Origin: Litoditis marina | Lineage: Eukaryota; Nematoda; Chromadorea; Rhabditida; Rhabditidae | DNA: 64,000 nt | Direction: 5' to 3' | Assembly (NCBI GenBank): GCA_964036275.1 | Contig: OZ038434.1 | Location: 25,899,413-25,963,412, forward strand | Position numbers and translations under genes: made by a program | Notes under the pieces: generated by a model | The model's input: the letters and a program-made list of their open reading frames with translations, nothing else | What the model was told of the DNA's origin: nothing | The model's database searches: none | Shown here: piece after piece, positions 35,140 through 47,525 of the stretch | Position numbering within the stretch: position 1 is the stretch's first letter | Layout of the letters: the number at the start of each line of letters is the position of its first letter

Positions 35140-37604
35140 GTTATACCCAGCTATAGTTGACTAGTATTTGAAATAACCTCGTACAAACTGACTGTCAAAA
35201 TGGCAAAATAGTGTCAAGTTTAGACTGCTCCAGCTCATGTTCTAAGGAATACTAGCGAAGATGGTATACAACACTACACTACGCTTATTACATTCTATCT
35301 TATGTCAAGTTAGACTCAGCTATAGTTGACTAGTATTTGAAATAACCTCGTGCAAACTGACTGTCAAAATGGCAAAATAGTGTCAAGTTTAGACTGCTCC
35401 AGCTCATGTTCTAAGGAATACTAGCGAAGATGGTATACAACACTACACTACGCTTATTACATTCTATCTTATGTCAAGTTAGACTCAGCTATAGTTGACT
35501 AGTATTTGAAATAACCTCGTGCAAACTGACTGTCAAAATGACAAAATAGTGTCAAGTTTAGACTGCTCCAGCTCATGTTCTAAGGAATACTAGCGAAGAT
35601 GGTATACAACACTACACTACCCTTATTACATTCTATCTTATGTCAAGTTAGACTCAGCTATAGTTGACTAGTATTTGAAATAACCTCGTGCAAACTGACT
35701 GTCAAAATGGCAAAATAGTGTCAAGTTTAGACTGCTCCAGCTCATGTTCTAAGGAATACTAGCGAAGATGGTATACAACACTACACTACGCTTATTACAT
35801 TCTATCTTATGTCAAGTTAGACTCAGCTATAGTTGACTAGTATTTGAAATAACCTCGTGCAAACTGACTGTCAAAATGACAAAATAGTGTCAAGTTTAGA
35901 CTGCTCCAGCTCATGTTCTAAGGAATACTAGCGAAGATGGTATACAACACTACACTACGCTTATTACATTCTATCTTATGTCAAGTTAGACTCAGCTATA
36001 GTTGACTAGTATTTGAAATAACCTCGTGCAAACTGACTGTCAAAATGGCAAAATAGTGTCAAGTTTAGACTGCTCCAGCTCATGTTCTAAGGAATACTAG
36101 CGAAGATGGTATACAACACTACACTACGCTTATTACATTCTATCTTATGTCAAGTTAGACTCAGCTATAGTTGACTAGTATTTGAAATAACCTCGTGCAA
36201 ACTGACTGTCAAAATGACAAAATAGTGTCAAGTTTAGACTGCTCCAGCTCATGTTCTAAGGAATACTAGCGAAGATGGTATACAACACTACACTACCCTT
36301 ATTACATTCTATCTTATGTCAAGTTAGACTCAGCTATAGTTGACTAGTATTTGAAATAACCTCGTGCAAACTGACTGTCAAAATGGCAAAATAGTGTCAA
36401 GTTTAGACTGCTCCAGCTCATGTTCTAAGGAATACTAGCGAAGATGGTATACAACACTACACTACGCTTATTACATTCTATCTTATGTCAAGTTAGACTC
36501 AGCTATAGTTGACTAGTATTTGAAATAACCTCGTGCAAACTGACTGTCAAAATGACAAAATAGTGTCAAGTTTAGACTGCTCCAGCTCATGTTCTAAGGA
36601 ATACTAGCGAAGATGGTATACAACACTACACTACCCTTATTACATTCTATCTTATGTCAAGTTAGACTCAGCTATAGTTGACTAGTATTTGAAATAACCT
36701 CGTGCAAACTGACTGTCAAAATGGCAAAATAGTGTCAAGTTTAGACTGCTCCAGCTCATGTTCTAAGGAATACTAGCGAAGATGGTATACAACACTACAC
36801 TACGCTTATTACATTCTATCTTATGTCAAGTTAGACTCAGCTATAGTTGACTAGTATTTGAAATAACCTCGTGCAAACTGACTGTCAAAATGACAAAATA
36901 GTGTCAAGTTTAGACTGCTCCAGCTCATGTTCTAAGGAATACTAGCGAAGATGGTATACAACACTACACTACCCTTATTACATTCTATCTTATGTCAAGT
37001 TAGACTCAGCTATAGTTGACTAGTATTTGAAATAACCTCGTGCAAACTGACTGTCAAAATGGCAAAATAGTGTCAAGTTTAGACTGCTCCAGCTCATGTT
37101 CTAAGGAATACTAGCGAAGATGGTATACAACACTACACTACGCTTATTACATTCTATCTTATGTCAAGTTAGACTCAGCTATAGTTGACTAGTATTTGAA
37201 ATAACCTCGTGCAAACTGACTGTCAAAATGACAAAATAGTGTCAAGTTTAGACTGCTCCAGCTCATGTTCTAAGGAATACTAGCGAAGATGGTATACAAC
37301 ACTACACTACGCTTATTACATTCTATCTTATGTCAAGTTAGACTCAGCTATAGTTGACTAGTATTTGAAATAACCTCGTGCAAACTGACTGTCAAAATGA
37401 CAAAATAGTGTCAAGTTTAGACTGCTCCAGCTCATGTTCTAAGGAATACTAGCGAAGATGGTATACAACACTACACTACGCTTATTACATTCTATCTTAT
37501 GTCAAGTTAGACTCAGCTATAGTTGACTAGTATTTGAAATAACCTCGTGCAAACTGACTGTCAAAATGACAAAATAGTGTCAAGTTTAGACTGCTCCAGC
37601 TCAT
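35140..37604 (-). repeat. Right tandem array of the Foldback element: 169-bp unit, about 15 copies
   Basis: Inverse of the left array, with CTCCAGCTCATG landmarks every 169 bp from about 35229 to 37595. From about 35370 to 37230 units alternate between TGGCAAAA and TGACAAAA variants, giving a 338-bp dimer period. The copy number differs from the left arm, so the arms have amplified independently after the inverted structure formed. Confidence 0.95.
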
Positions 37605-38663
37605 GTAAGAAAGAGATCGATCTGTGAGGACCAAAGTATGCGACGGCTAATGTTATAAACCATACTATACTGTTACTCAATCACATCGTAACGTCAAACA
37701 TGTTGAACACAGCGGAACTTTACGTAACTATTCAATTCACTTCCAGTGAAGTTTCAACTACAAACTGCTATAATCGATCTGCTCTCGGAATGATCTTCAG
37801 GAACCTATCGTGAGGTGTTGGAATGATCTGAAGCCAATTCACATTGAAAATGTCAAAAAGTAGTGCAGCTGGGAGTGCTCCAGCTCAAGAATTAGTGGAA
37901 GCTGGAGTAGATGGAACAAAGTAGTAGACTTCTACCATCCCCACATATCTCATTTGTAACTATACCAACTTGATCAATGTGAACTCAGAAAATAGTTTGG
38001 TGTGCTAACACATCAGTTTGCATACTAAAAACCTTACCTGAACTTGTTCTCGTACCTCGACACATTTACTTCAATCTTCTTCACGAAGCTCGGAGGAGTT
38101 CACATTGTTCTGAAACCAAACTATACACTACACTGGAAAGCACAATTTGAAAACATTCATAAGAGAATATCACATATAGTGTGCATTCGGATGCTATATC
38201 AGGTTTGAAACAGAACAGCAAAAAGTTGGTATATTATTTCTTTCTGAATTATAGGAAAACTAGAAAGATTTCGAGAATTCTTCGTCCGCCTGAAGTATGG
38301 ATACTATGTAGTCAATGTGAAGTATAACCATGTTGCTAACACAAATGAGAACTTTACAAATTAAATACTATTTAGAAGTTGAAAATTAGGATCTAAGAGC
38401 GGGTACAACATTAAAATGCAGAATTACTCGTATATGGCAAGAGTTTACAGAGAAGAACGTCCAACACACTGAATAATGATAATAATTGTGTGAAACAACA
38501 TTATACATGAAAATAGCCAAAAAAAACCGATCACAAACCACTTTTAACCAATCAAACCAAATATTTAGGATCGCGGCAAAAACCGGTGAACTTTGCTAAA
38601 CGGTGAACTTTGATAGTCGGTGAAGTATGACATTTGCCAAATAACAGGCGCCTTAACTTCTAA

Positions 38664-41262
38664 GGCAACGGCGGGCTGCTAGCCAGCTAGCAAATGGCTA
38701 GCAAGCGCTGGGCTGCTAGCTGGCTGCTAGCCCAGCGCATTTTTGAGCGCCCTCTGGCTAGCAGCTAGCTAGCTGAATGTGCTTTTGAAAATGGGGTTTC
38801 GCCTTCGATAATAGGATCCTTTCAACTGAACTGATTTTTTTCTTGATATTTTCAGGATTGGTGAATACACACAAACGCAGTAAACATGAAATTTTATTCA
38901 AAGACTAATATTTATCACAGCAAATAGCGAAAATAGCGCCAATAGCGTAACAAGATAATTCAATGAATTTGAGCACAGGGGATTCGGGTAACAAAACACA
39001 ACATATCCCGTTCAAGAGATTATAGCAGAAATGCAATAAGTCAACTGAGATACGATAAACGGAATGAGTGGGCTAGAAGACATGAATTACATATGTGTTA
39101 AATTTAGAAATAATATGACAAAAGGAGTCGACTATGATTAACACACGAGTATAAAGTGCTTATAATTCCAAATTCTATAGATCTCAAAGAACTAGATTGT
39201 TGCTTAGCGGTCAAGTGAAATTAGCACTGAATGGAGTCTAATTAAAATGAGAGTGATGCAGTGTGTAGGGACAATCGAAGAATAAACTAAACAGAGGCGT
39301 GATATTCTGGAGCGCTGGAGAATGAGCGGATGAGTGAGATCCTCCGGACGAAGATGCATGGGGACTATTTCATCTGCTGACCGTTCGGGCATGTCCAACG
39401 CGCTGAAAACAGTTATGAAGTACTTGAACTTTTATAAAAATGTGTAAAAGTCAGTCATCATGCTTTTCTATCATCAGTTCCCTATTAACATCCTATTTCA
39501 ATCGATGTGTGCATACTTTCATTTTCGTTCACCTTGTAAATATTTGCTAGATAGCGAGAGCAGCTTACACTTGGGTTCCACCCAGTATCAGTAAGTTAAA
39601 TTAAACTTGGATTGAATATACCTTTTGAGGTTGCAGGATTCCGTCGATGTAGTTCTCGTGATCCAAACGGCAAAAGTAGTTCCTATGAAAAAGCACAAGT
39701 TGAATTGGAAGTTTTTACATTCATGGAAGAAGATAACGTGTCATTCGTTATAAAACAGGGGTGACCACAGGTTGCACGACAACTATCCGAAGGGAGGGGG
39801 GGGGTCGTAAGTATCTCCACAGGGGTGACAAAAATTACAAATTAGCCAGATTTCTGCTATTTTCGATGAATTTTCAGAAAATTGGGGAGAATATCACATG
39901 TTAATGGGTAATTACAACTTAGTAGATGGCGAGGTCGAGCAAATGTATCAAATCAAAACAGGGAAAAGCCTGCTCGACAAGAAGTCTTAGTGTATTTTCA
40001 TAGATTAGAACTTTAGAACATACATGGCTCTCTGAAGTGCGTCAATCCTTGAAGTATCCTTCCACGTTGATCTTGAATTTCTGGCTCCAGCTGGGGCACA
40101 CTCACATTGTTCGAAATTCTACCAGAGAGGCCAGCACCTTAAAATCTTTCGTGGCAGTAAAACGTGGTAATCCACAACCATGTGCATAATCAAATGCAAA
40201 ATCGAGTAAAATTGTCCGGATAATCAGGATAAATACAAAAGCGAACTTCACAAGTGGCCGTAATTAGTAAGCTCAAGTAGCCATGTAAGTTACATGGGCA
40301 AATTTCCAATGAGACTATTCACTTCTCATTTCATCGGTTCAACAGATTTTTTGCCTGTTTCTGAGGTAGCGAAGGGTACCATTGAAAACAAGCAAAGCAC
40401 AAAACAAACTATTGAAAATTGAGGCACATATGAACTATTGAAAATTTGCTCAAGTAACTTACATGACTACTTGAGCTTACACAATACGGCCACAGTATCG
40501 GTAGAACCTACCGATTTTGGTTGATAATCATGATTTTCACGTATAGAAGTTGGAATACGTGTCCCTTTTTGCCGATGAGTCGCACCTTACTTGCGTATAA
40601 TTAAAATATCGTGAAAGTGAGACCAGTTCGACAAACTTTTAAACTAGCATTCGTTTTTTTCCTATAAGTAAAAAGTAAACATACCAAAATCAATGTCTAC
40701 GTCTCCAGCCTCGAACTGGTATGGAATCGAAAGCTCATTTGATATTGGAGCGCCGCGAGAACGCGTAGCAGAATTAGCCGGCTGACTCGGACGTTTAACG
40801 ACGACCCTTGAACTTGAGGAATAAATAAATATAGGTGCAAAACAATAAAACTGTATTATGAGGTTAGAGCAATGAATCTTGTAGTGAAAAAAGAAGTATG
40901 CGACAATATAATCTCACATGAACTGATCTTTACATGCTGTTATTATCATGTATGTACAGAAGTATATGCGCAAAAACATTGAAATGAACCTGTGTTAACA
41001 ATGGTACAACATTATGAACATTTACCGAAATATAAAATAAAATAACAAAATAAATCAAAAGTTCAGACAAACAAAAGTTCAGAAATGAAAATTCTGAAAT
41101 TTATACTTTGAATTTTAAAGGGCTATGCAATTTTATTGATTTATTATCAGGTCCTGCAACGAAAACCTGCGATTTTGCTAGCCAGCTGCTAGCCAGTGCT
41201 GGCCAGAAAAACAAAAATTCTACAAATCTTGTCTTTGCTAGCTGGCTAGCAGCCCGCCACTG
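38664..41262. mobile_element. 2.6-kb inverted-repeat element with GCTAGC-iterated ends
   Basis: Left end GGCAACGGCGGGCTGCTAGC and right end (inverse) GGCAGTGGCGGGCTGCTAGC match over about 30 bp. Both ends are followed by iterated (T)GCTAGC words (38680-38770; 41180-41245). It lies 16 bp from the Foldback element. No transposase or clear target duplication was found. Confidence 0.6.
39204..40806 (-). CDS. Candidate three-exon gene inside the GCTAGC-ended element
   Basis: Exons about 40685-40806, 39622-39682 and 39204-39402 join in one open frame with matching phases (1, 2, then stop). The first contains VVVKRPSQPANSATRSRGAP and YQFEAGDVDIDFG; the last contains MPERSADEIVPMHLRPEDLT. Donors (gtatgt, gtatat) and the acceptor TTTTCAG at 39403 are good; the upstream boundary of the first exon and its start codon are uncertain. 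AATAAA on this strand lies near 38893-38898. I do not recognise the protein. A second frame is also open through part of exon 2, so the coding status is not secure. Confidence 0.3.
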
Positions 41263-41612
41263 CCTGAGTTGTTAACGAAAGAAAGCGGAGGAAACAAAGT
41301 CCAAACTTCAAAAATTTAATTAAATAAAGCTTAATTAAGCGATTGGCAGCAAAAATGACATCTTTGTGCAGTTTTGTTCCCATTTCCATAGTTTACAGAG
41401 TGAACCAAACGTTCACATTCACCAAATTTCGATAGTTTATATAGTCTTCGAACATTTTTATATCCACTATTCCGAAAAGATTTCGATCAGATTTGTTGAG
41501 AACGTACAAGTAAATTTGCACTCTTCTCTTTTTTTCATTTCTCACTAAACCAAATAATACCAGACCAGTGGTGGTACATCCGATTGCTACATCTAGCGCG
41601 ATATAGTTCACA

Positions 41613-41823
41613 TCATTCCTACTGAGACTCCTACAGTAACATTACAAACATTTCAAAAGCTGTTGTGAAGCTGAAAATAAAGTTCATGGACAATGCTCTC
41701 GTATATTAACTGTACCTGAGTAGGAAAATGAGGTACGAAAATCCTCGACTTCGACGATCAGAAGTAAGTGAGCAAAACGGCTTTCAAGTTTAGAAATCCT
41801 ACTGTAGGAGTCTCAGTAGGAAA
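41613..41823. repeat. MITE with CATTCCTACTGAGACTCC ends
   Basis: Inverted ends CTACTGAGACTCCTACAGTA / TACTGTAGGAGTCTCAGTAG, about 210 bp, related in its outer bases to the 15648-16057 element. Confidence 0.65.
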
Positions 41824-41954
41824 GGAAAAGACTATACGATCCTTCGAAAAACCTCCTCAGATTTCAGTTCATGAAAAAATCTGATCAACTTCTCATAAGA
41901 TTCTATTGATTACTACTCTACAACATGAAAGTTGGCTGGTAGTTCATGAGTGTT

Positions 41955-42195
41955 CATGGGTTTCTCTTGAGAGAGGTTTTTCGGTTACCTAACCCGTTTT
42001 CGGTAACCCTTTGCCCGGCGGTCTCACAGGTAACCGGTTGGTTACCTAAAACCATGTTTCGTTACCGTACATACAAAACAACCACATTTCGGGTTCTAAG
42101 AAAACCGATTTTTCATTGTAGATTACCAACCGGATATCTACTCAGATAACCTGAAGAAAAATTCCCAAAAAAACCCGGTCTGATATATATCTCAC
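41955..42195. repeat. GGTAACC-rich element copy
   Basis: Contains CGGTTACCTAACCCG, GGTAACCGGTTGGTTACC and the inverse end AAACCCGGTCTGATATATAT. The overlapping ORF is a by-product of the repeats. Confidence 0.55.
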
Positions 42196-42324
42196 CGGTA
42201 TGGCCAACCGGCTGCTACTTATGCCCCAATTTTACCCGAGTGCCATCAGACGGTATAGTCTATTCCATAATTACATGGACTCATACAGTATGCCGTTCAA
42301 CCTTATATTGGGTGTTCTCTATCA

Positions 42325-42477
42325 CTTCTTACCCCTTTCTCTCCCTCCCTCTCATTCCTCTGTCTCTTTCTCATATTTCTTTATACCTCCCTCCCGCCCT
42401 TTTCTCTCTCTCTCTCTCTCTCCGCCTCTCCCTCTCCCTCTCATTCGCTCATTCTCTCTCTCTCTCTCTCTCTCTAC

Positions 42478-42521
<44 letters not shown>

Positions 42522-42545
42522 TCTCTCTCTCTCTTTGTTTCCCTC
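42325..42545 (+). repeat. (CT)n tract
   Basis: CTCTCT with CCCT interruptions. No gene here. Confidence 0.9.
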
Positions 42546-43039
42546 CTTCTTTCCGGTTTGTTCTGTATTGATTTTCCCGCCTGTCGCGCCTTTATGCTCA
42601 AACAACAAACTTTATACAACTTCAATTAAAGTAATTCTTATTCTATCAATGCTTCTACTTCTTATTTTGTATAATCCATTTTATAAATGTATTCCTGTCA
42701 ATATAGAAATGATGCCGTTATTAGTTTTGGTTGTGTTTACTCGATTTTATCATTCCGACAATGCTTTACACTTGCATATAGAATGTGTAAGGGGGTATTT
42801 TTCAACGATACAAAAGAACTTACAAAACAATAGAATAGTTTGTATCATTCGCACTGAGACGTACGGGGCAAGTAATTCGATTGACTAAATTATAAAGTTA
42901 AAGTTAATACTAAACTAATACTAAACTAATACTAAATTCCAATAGAATAAAGTACAAATTTATAACATTGTAATTTTGTCTTGCAAACGGTGTAGTCATC
43001 TTGGGTCCCGGCACCAACTTTGCTCGATCTCCGCTATGT

Positions 43040-43155
43040 ACCCTCTACCTCCCCGCTAAGTACCTGGGATGTCACGGCCAAGTCCCATACCCGCCAAGTA
43101 CCAGCTACCTCCCTGCTAAGTACCTGGGATGTCACGGCCAAGTACCCACATTTAC
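43040..43155 (+). repeat. Two-copy ~61-bp tandem repeat
   Basis: GCTAAGTACCTGGGATGTCA and flanks repeated at about 43055 and 43116. It produces a repetitive ORF that I do not consider a gene. Confidence 0.75.
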
Positions 43156-43997
43156 GGAGAAGTGATTTTTGGCAGGCCACGCCCACTCGTTTCGCGGCCA
43201 ACTCCCCGTACTTCTATCTGAGTTCTCGAAGCAGAAACAAGCTTCCCGAATGCTTCTCTGTCTACGTAAGTGTTGTGATAGTGAAGAACTGCTAAGGTAT
43301 TTTGGTGTTTTCTTGAAAAAACGTCTATTTTAACTTCAACATTATGAAAAACAGCCTGGAAATTTATTGGAACGTTGCCAAATTCGCATTCGAATCTCTT
43401 ATCGGAACATTTTTATTCTCAAAAACGTATCATGCCATGAAATCCGGAGAAAAAATGAATTTGGAATACTTTTCGACCTACCCTATGGTTCTCCTAATAG
43501 AAATGACTAGAGTATCAGTTTTCAATGATGGATGATAGACTAATTCATTGGTATATGAACTTTGGTCAATTATAGAAAATTGCTCATTTTGTCCAAAAAA
43601 GCATTTTTCGTTTCCAACTTGTCAATTTTTTCAATTCTTTCGTGTATACTTCAAAGTTTTTCTCCTTTCTTCAAGTTTTCTCAGAATTCTGATCTGGTAA
43701 ATCTATTATTTCTCTTGTAGATCGAACAGTTTCACTCTTCCTCTATATTCTGAACTTTCAAGACATGCTTCAGTTGCCTACAATGTGACGCACAATCATC
43801 TATTTCAGTGTTTACTTCCTCCAATCTATATTTGACTTGGTCTAATTGGAAAACACTGACGACACGTTATTCGAGAGCCCCCAACCGAAAACTTGATTCA
43901 ATATTAAGAAATACTTTATAGGAACCCGGAATTTCTAATAAACCAATGATCTCGTGTACTGACGTCAACATATTTTTGAGTTGAGAAGTACCTTCCT

Positions 43998-44102
43998 TTT
44001 AATTGAGGAAATACTTTCATTTTAATTGAGGAAATACTTTCATTTTAATTGAGAAACACCTTCATTTTAAATGAGGAAATACTTTCATTTTAAATAAGAG
44101 AT
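43998..44102 (+). repeat. ~24-bp tandem repeat
   Basis: Four to five copies of GAGGAAATACTTTCATTTTAA with small changes. Confidence 0.85.
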
Positions 44103-44227
44103 ACATTTTAACAACCCGGAATTTTCAATGAACCACTGATCTCCTTATATGTCAACATTTCCTGGCTAATCATTAAATGTATTAGTTTCCGCACCGTTTA
44201 TCGTATTACTCGGAGCCAACGAGGAAA

Positions 44228-44474
44228 CATTTCTTTCTCTCTTTCTCTCTTTTCTCTCTTTCTCTCTTTTCTCTCTCTCTCATCTCATCTCCTTTCTCTT
44301 TCTATTTCTCTCTCTCTTTCTCCCTCTCCTTTCTCTCTCGCTATTTCGATGAACATCTACAAGCCCATATGCAGCGACATCCCGGCCTCCTTGTCCCAGT
44401 CTGCGTCTCTCTCGAACGTATACTGTTTCTCTGATCGCTATTCCCTTCAATGTTTGGGCATCGCAAAATAATGC

Positions 44475-44530
<56 letters not shown>
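44228..44530 (+). repeat. (CT)n then (GA)n tracts
   Basis: (CT)-rich 44228-44343, then an almost pure (GA)n run 44478-44529, in opposite sense. Confidence 0.9.
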
Positions 44531-44531
<1 letters not shown>

Positions 44532-44971
44532 CGCAGGATGCGATGGAGGTACCGGGAGCTGCTAGAATACGTAATCTGACCCCGTATGTACCCAATCTAC
44601 AGTTCGCATCTGCGTCTCACTTGAACATTTACTATTTTCTCGCTTTTTTCATTCTGGTAAAATAAGGTATACAGTATGCGGTTTTGTCTGACTTTTGAAC
44701 ACATTTTACGGAACTGAAAATAAGTCTGGTAATATGTGAACATTTGTTACTATGCCAACAGGTTGCAAGTTGAAATGTTGGTAATAATTAATTCTGCAAG
44801 GTTTGCGGCTCTCATTGCAAAAACGAATGAAGGCACTTGAGCTTCTCCGTTCTATATCCCCCCCCTCCCTCGCAAATAGCACACAGCCAAAAGTCACCAG
44901 CACCGTATAGGGTTCGCTCTTCATGAAGCACGTCTATAGTGAGTGTCAAGTTTATGAATTTCTGTCTCTTG

Positions 44972-45046
44972 CCGGAACCGAACCTGCGAGCAAAAGATTC
45001 GTAGCAGGGTGCAAACCACTGCGCTAATAGAGCAGATGCCTGGCAA
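44972..45046 (-). repeat. tRNA-like sequence (SINE head or tRNA pseudogene)
   Basis: Minus strand: A-box-like TTAGCGCAGTGGTT and B-box-like GGTTCGGTTCC at tRNA spacing; stems do not close well. It lies beside a dispersed repeat shared with 57.0 kb. Confidence 0.4.
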
Positions 45047-45954
45047 GCTTTGGAATCAAAGACATGTGTGCGTACACAGCGGAAAGTGAGATATACAGTA
45101 CCCTCCCTCCTTTTCGTTGGCGACGACTATACACGGTGTATGTTGCCTCAATTCGCTGTGTTTGTAGTTTGATTCCGTTACTTTTCGGGCAAACTTTGTA
45201 GATTTCGTGTCATTCCGTGATCAAACTACGGCGGTGATTTGGTCACCTCCTATACAGCACAAACGAATATTTCAATCCATTACTGATTATTTCCTATCAT
45301 AACATTTCAGTGTTTCTCTAGTCGTTTTATGTACTATCTTAAAATTGCTAACAAAAGTAATTTTGTTATCGATCCCTTCGCGTCCCTTTAACGGGCCATT
45401 TAGATCACCAGCCGGTTACCTCTTCAGCTCCTAAAGCGGTTACCAAACAAACCCGGTTGGTTATGAAATTAAACTCTTCTTTTCTATCAATCTCTCCCCG
45501 TTCCTTTAACGATTTGAAATTCGTACTATGTCGTATGGATCAAGCTACAACTATCAAACTTAAACAAACAACAACTTTCCTTATCAAAATAACCTATCAT
45601 CTCTTTCGTTACCTTTGTAATTCACTGTAAAACTTCTAACAAAAGTGATTTTGTAATCGATCCCTCTCCGTCCTTTTATCGGTTCTGAGAGTTACGTATC
45701 GAAATTTCTCATAACAAACGCTTTAACTTCAATGTTTACGGTCAATATTTTTATTATGACGCTAGAGCAAACTACAACATATTACACTAAAACTACAACT
45801 ATCAAACTACCTCGTTCCCTATCATAACAACCTTTTCCATCGATGCCTCCCCGTTCCTTTAACGGGCCCCGATCCCGCCCTTCAATTATGCAAAACGCAT
45901 AATTATCCCCCCTGCCACCACAATAAAATATATCGGCCGCCCAGATTCAATCAC

Positions 45955-46765
45955 CTTTCTCTCTCTGTTTTCTTTTATTCTTCTCTCTCTCTATCTCTCT
46001 TCCCCTCTCTCTTCCTCTCTCTCTCTCTCTTCCTCTCTCTCTCTCTTTCTCTCTCTTTCTCTTTCTCTCTCTATCTATCGTTCTCTCTAAGTCCTTCGTC
46101 TCTCTGTTTCTCTTTTCCCTTTTCTCTCTACACTTTCTCTTCTCACTTCGCCTCTCTCTCTCTCTCTTCTAATATCTTCTTCTTTTCAAGTTTTTAATTT
46201 TTCTTTCTCTCTTTCTCGTTTTTACTTTGTTTTCATCTATCTCTCGGTTCTATAATTTCTTAAAATTATGAAGAGGTGATCATTCTTACATAACTGTGCC
46301 AACACAGCAGAAAATATCATGGAAAAAAACGTTATTTTTGCAGTAGTGTTTGCAATTTTTTGTTTTTCACTGCACATTTCACTCACATTTCGTGCCGATT
46401 CTCGACAAGTTTGGCCGAGAAAACATGAAAATAGATTAAGTTCTTGAGTGACGAGAGTTTCCAATAGCGACACTGGACGTGGGTGGACAGGGAGAGGAAC
46501 GAGTTGTTTTTCGGCGCTCTCTTTCTCTCTCTCTCTATACCTCTCCTTATTTCTCTCTCTCTCTCTCTCTATATACCTCTCCTTATTTCTCTGTCTCTAT
46601 CATGAATCTTCCTCCTCTTTCTGTCTTCCTTCCTCTGTCTCTCTGTCTCTCTCGAACCCTCTCTCTCTCTCTACAGCTACAGCTCGCTCATTTCTCTCTT
46701 TCTCGTTCTCACTTTTTCTTTCTTTCTTTCTCGCTCTCTCTTCTCAATCCTTGTGTTTCTCTCGT
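45955..46765 (+). repeat. CT-rich tracts
   Basis: Two long pyrimidine tracts, 45955-46225 and 46515-46765, separated by unique AT-rich DNA. Ser/Leu-rich ORFs across them are artefacts. Confidence 0.85.
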
Positions 46766-47197
46766 TCTCTATCTTGTCTTATTTCCATTACTGCTATCCT
46801 CTTTCAATCTTATTATTCTTTCCATCCCTTCATTCCTCTAATTGAATACATATTTTGCATCGTGGGCGTTGCAAAATATTTTTTCTCTCTACATCTTGAG
46901 AAGATGCAATAAACATAGCTATTGATTATACGGTTATCTAGATGAAAAATGTTGAAAACTCTCTAAGGATGGTTTACTATTTATAGTTTGATCTCGTAAC
47001 ACGCCTGACTTCACTGGTTCCGGCCAGAAAGAAACGGGGCCAAACTACGAAACCCAGCTTGATTGGGCAGGATATACCATAATTAAAGTAAGTATTTATG
47101 GATAAATCAAGTTTAGTAAACAAAATTTATAGAGAATTGTTGAATATCTATAAGTTTTAATATGATTATGTACAATAAGAAAAATAGTGAATAAGGA

Positions 47198-47525
47198 TAG
47201 TCAATCGCACAGTCACGTGAACCATGGAGACCGGAGAGCAACATGGTTTCTGGTAAAGCTGCTATATCCTACTTTTTATTGGACGCGTTGCGTGTCGCGC
47301 GGCATCGTCATGTGAATGTCACGTGAACTGACCAAACTAATATGCGAGTTATTTGTGCTCTCTGACCTCAATAACAGTCCGAAACAAAACCTCTGCTCAA
47401 GTTGTGTTCCGGTCTCCTTTAAGCACAGCAGAACTGAGACACGTGCAAGGAAAGAGTGCGCGAATTCTCATTAGAATGCGAACTTCACGTGACTATTCAA
47501 TTTATTTCTAGTATACAGCCTATAG
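47198..47525. mobile_element. CACGTGA MITE interrupted by the TTAA MITE (nested insertion)
   Basis: Outer element matches copies at 1497-1625, 21540-21665 and 52826-52955 (CAGTCACGTGAA ... CACAGCAGAACT ... TTCACGTGACT). Between its first and second motifs lies the TTAA MITE of 6865-7052 in inverse orientation (47227-47422; right TTAA intact, left end eroded). Confidence 0.7.

Larger units (their letters stand above)
30998..38638. mobile_element. Foldback/Mutator-like element, 7.64 kb, with 9-bp target duplications
   Basis: The ends are perfect inverted repeats starting GGCAAATGTCATACTTCACC and are flanked by the direct repeat AAATAACAG (30989-30997 and 38639-38647), a 9-bp target-site duplication. 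The outer arms 30998-32030 and 37605-38638 are near-identical inverses (~1.03 kb). Inside them lie inverted arrays of a 169-bp tandem repeat (32031-33840; 35140-37604) around a ~1.3-kb spacer. Long arms with internal tandem repeats and 9-bp duplications are hallmarks of Foldback elements, which are grouped with Mutator-like transposons. I see no transposase, so the copy is non-autonomous. Confidence 0.9.

Noticed and set aside
32031..37604. CRISPR-like array or centromeric satellite
   Set aside because: The repeats are contiguous without spacers, and they sit inside a transposon with terminal inverted repeats and a target duplication.
41393..41611. 72-codon ORF with a hydrophobic N-terminus
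   Set aside because: No supporting context; it lies next to the CATTCCTACTGAGAC MITE in otherwise non-coding DNA.
43020..43295. 91-codon ORF
   Set aside because: Consists of a two-copy tandem repeat with no family similarity or splice context.
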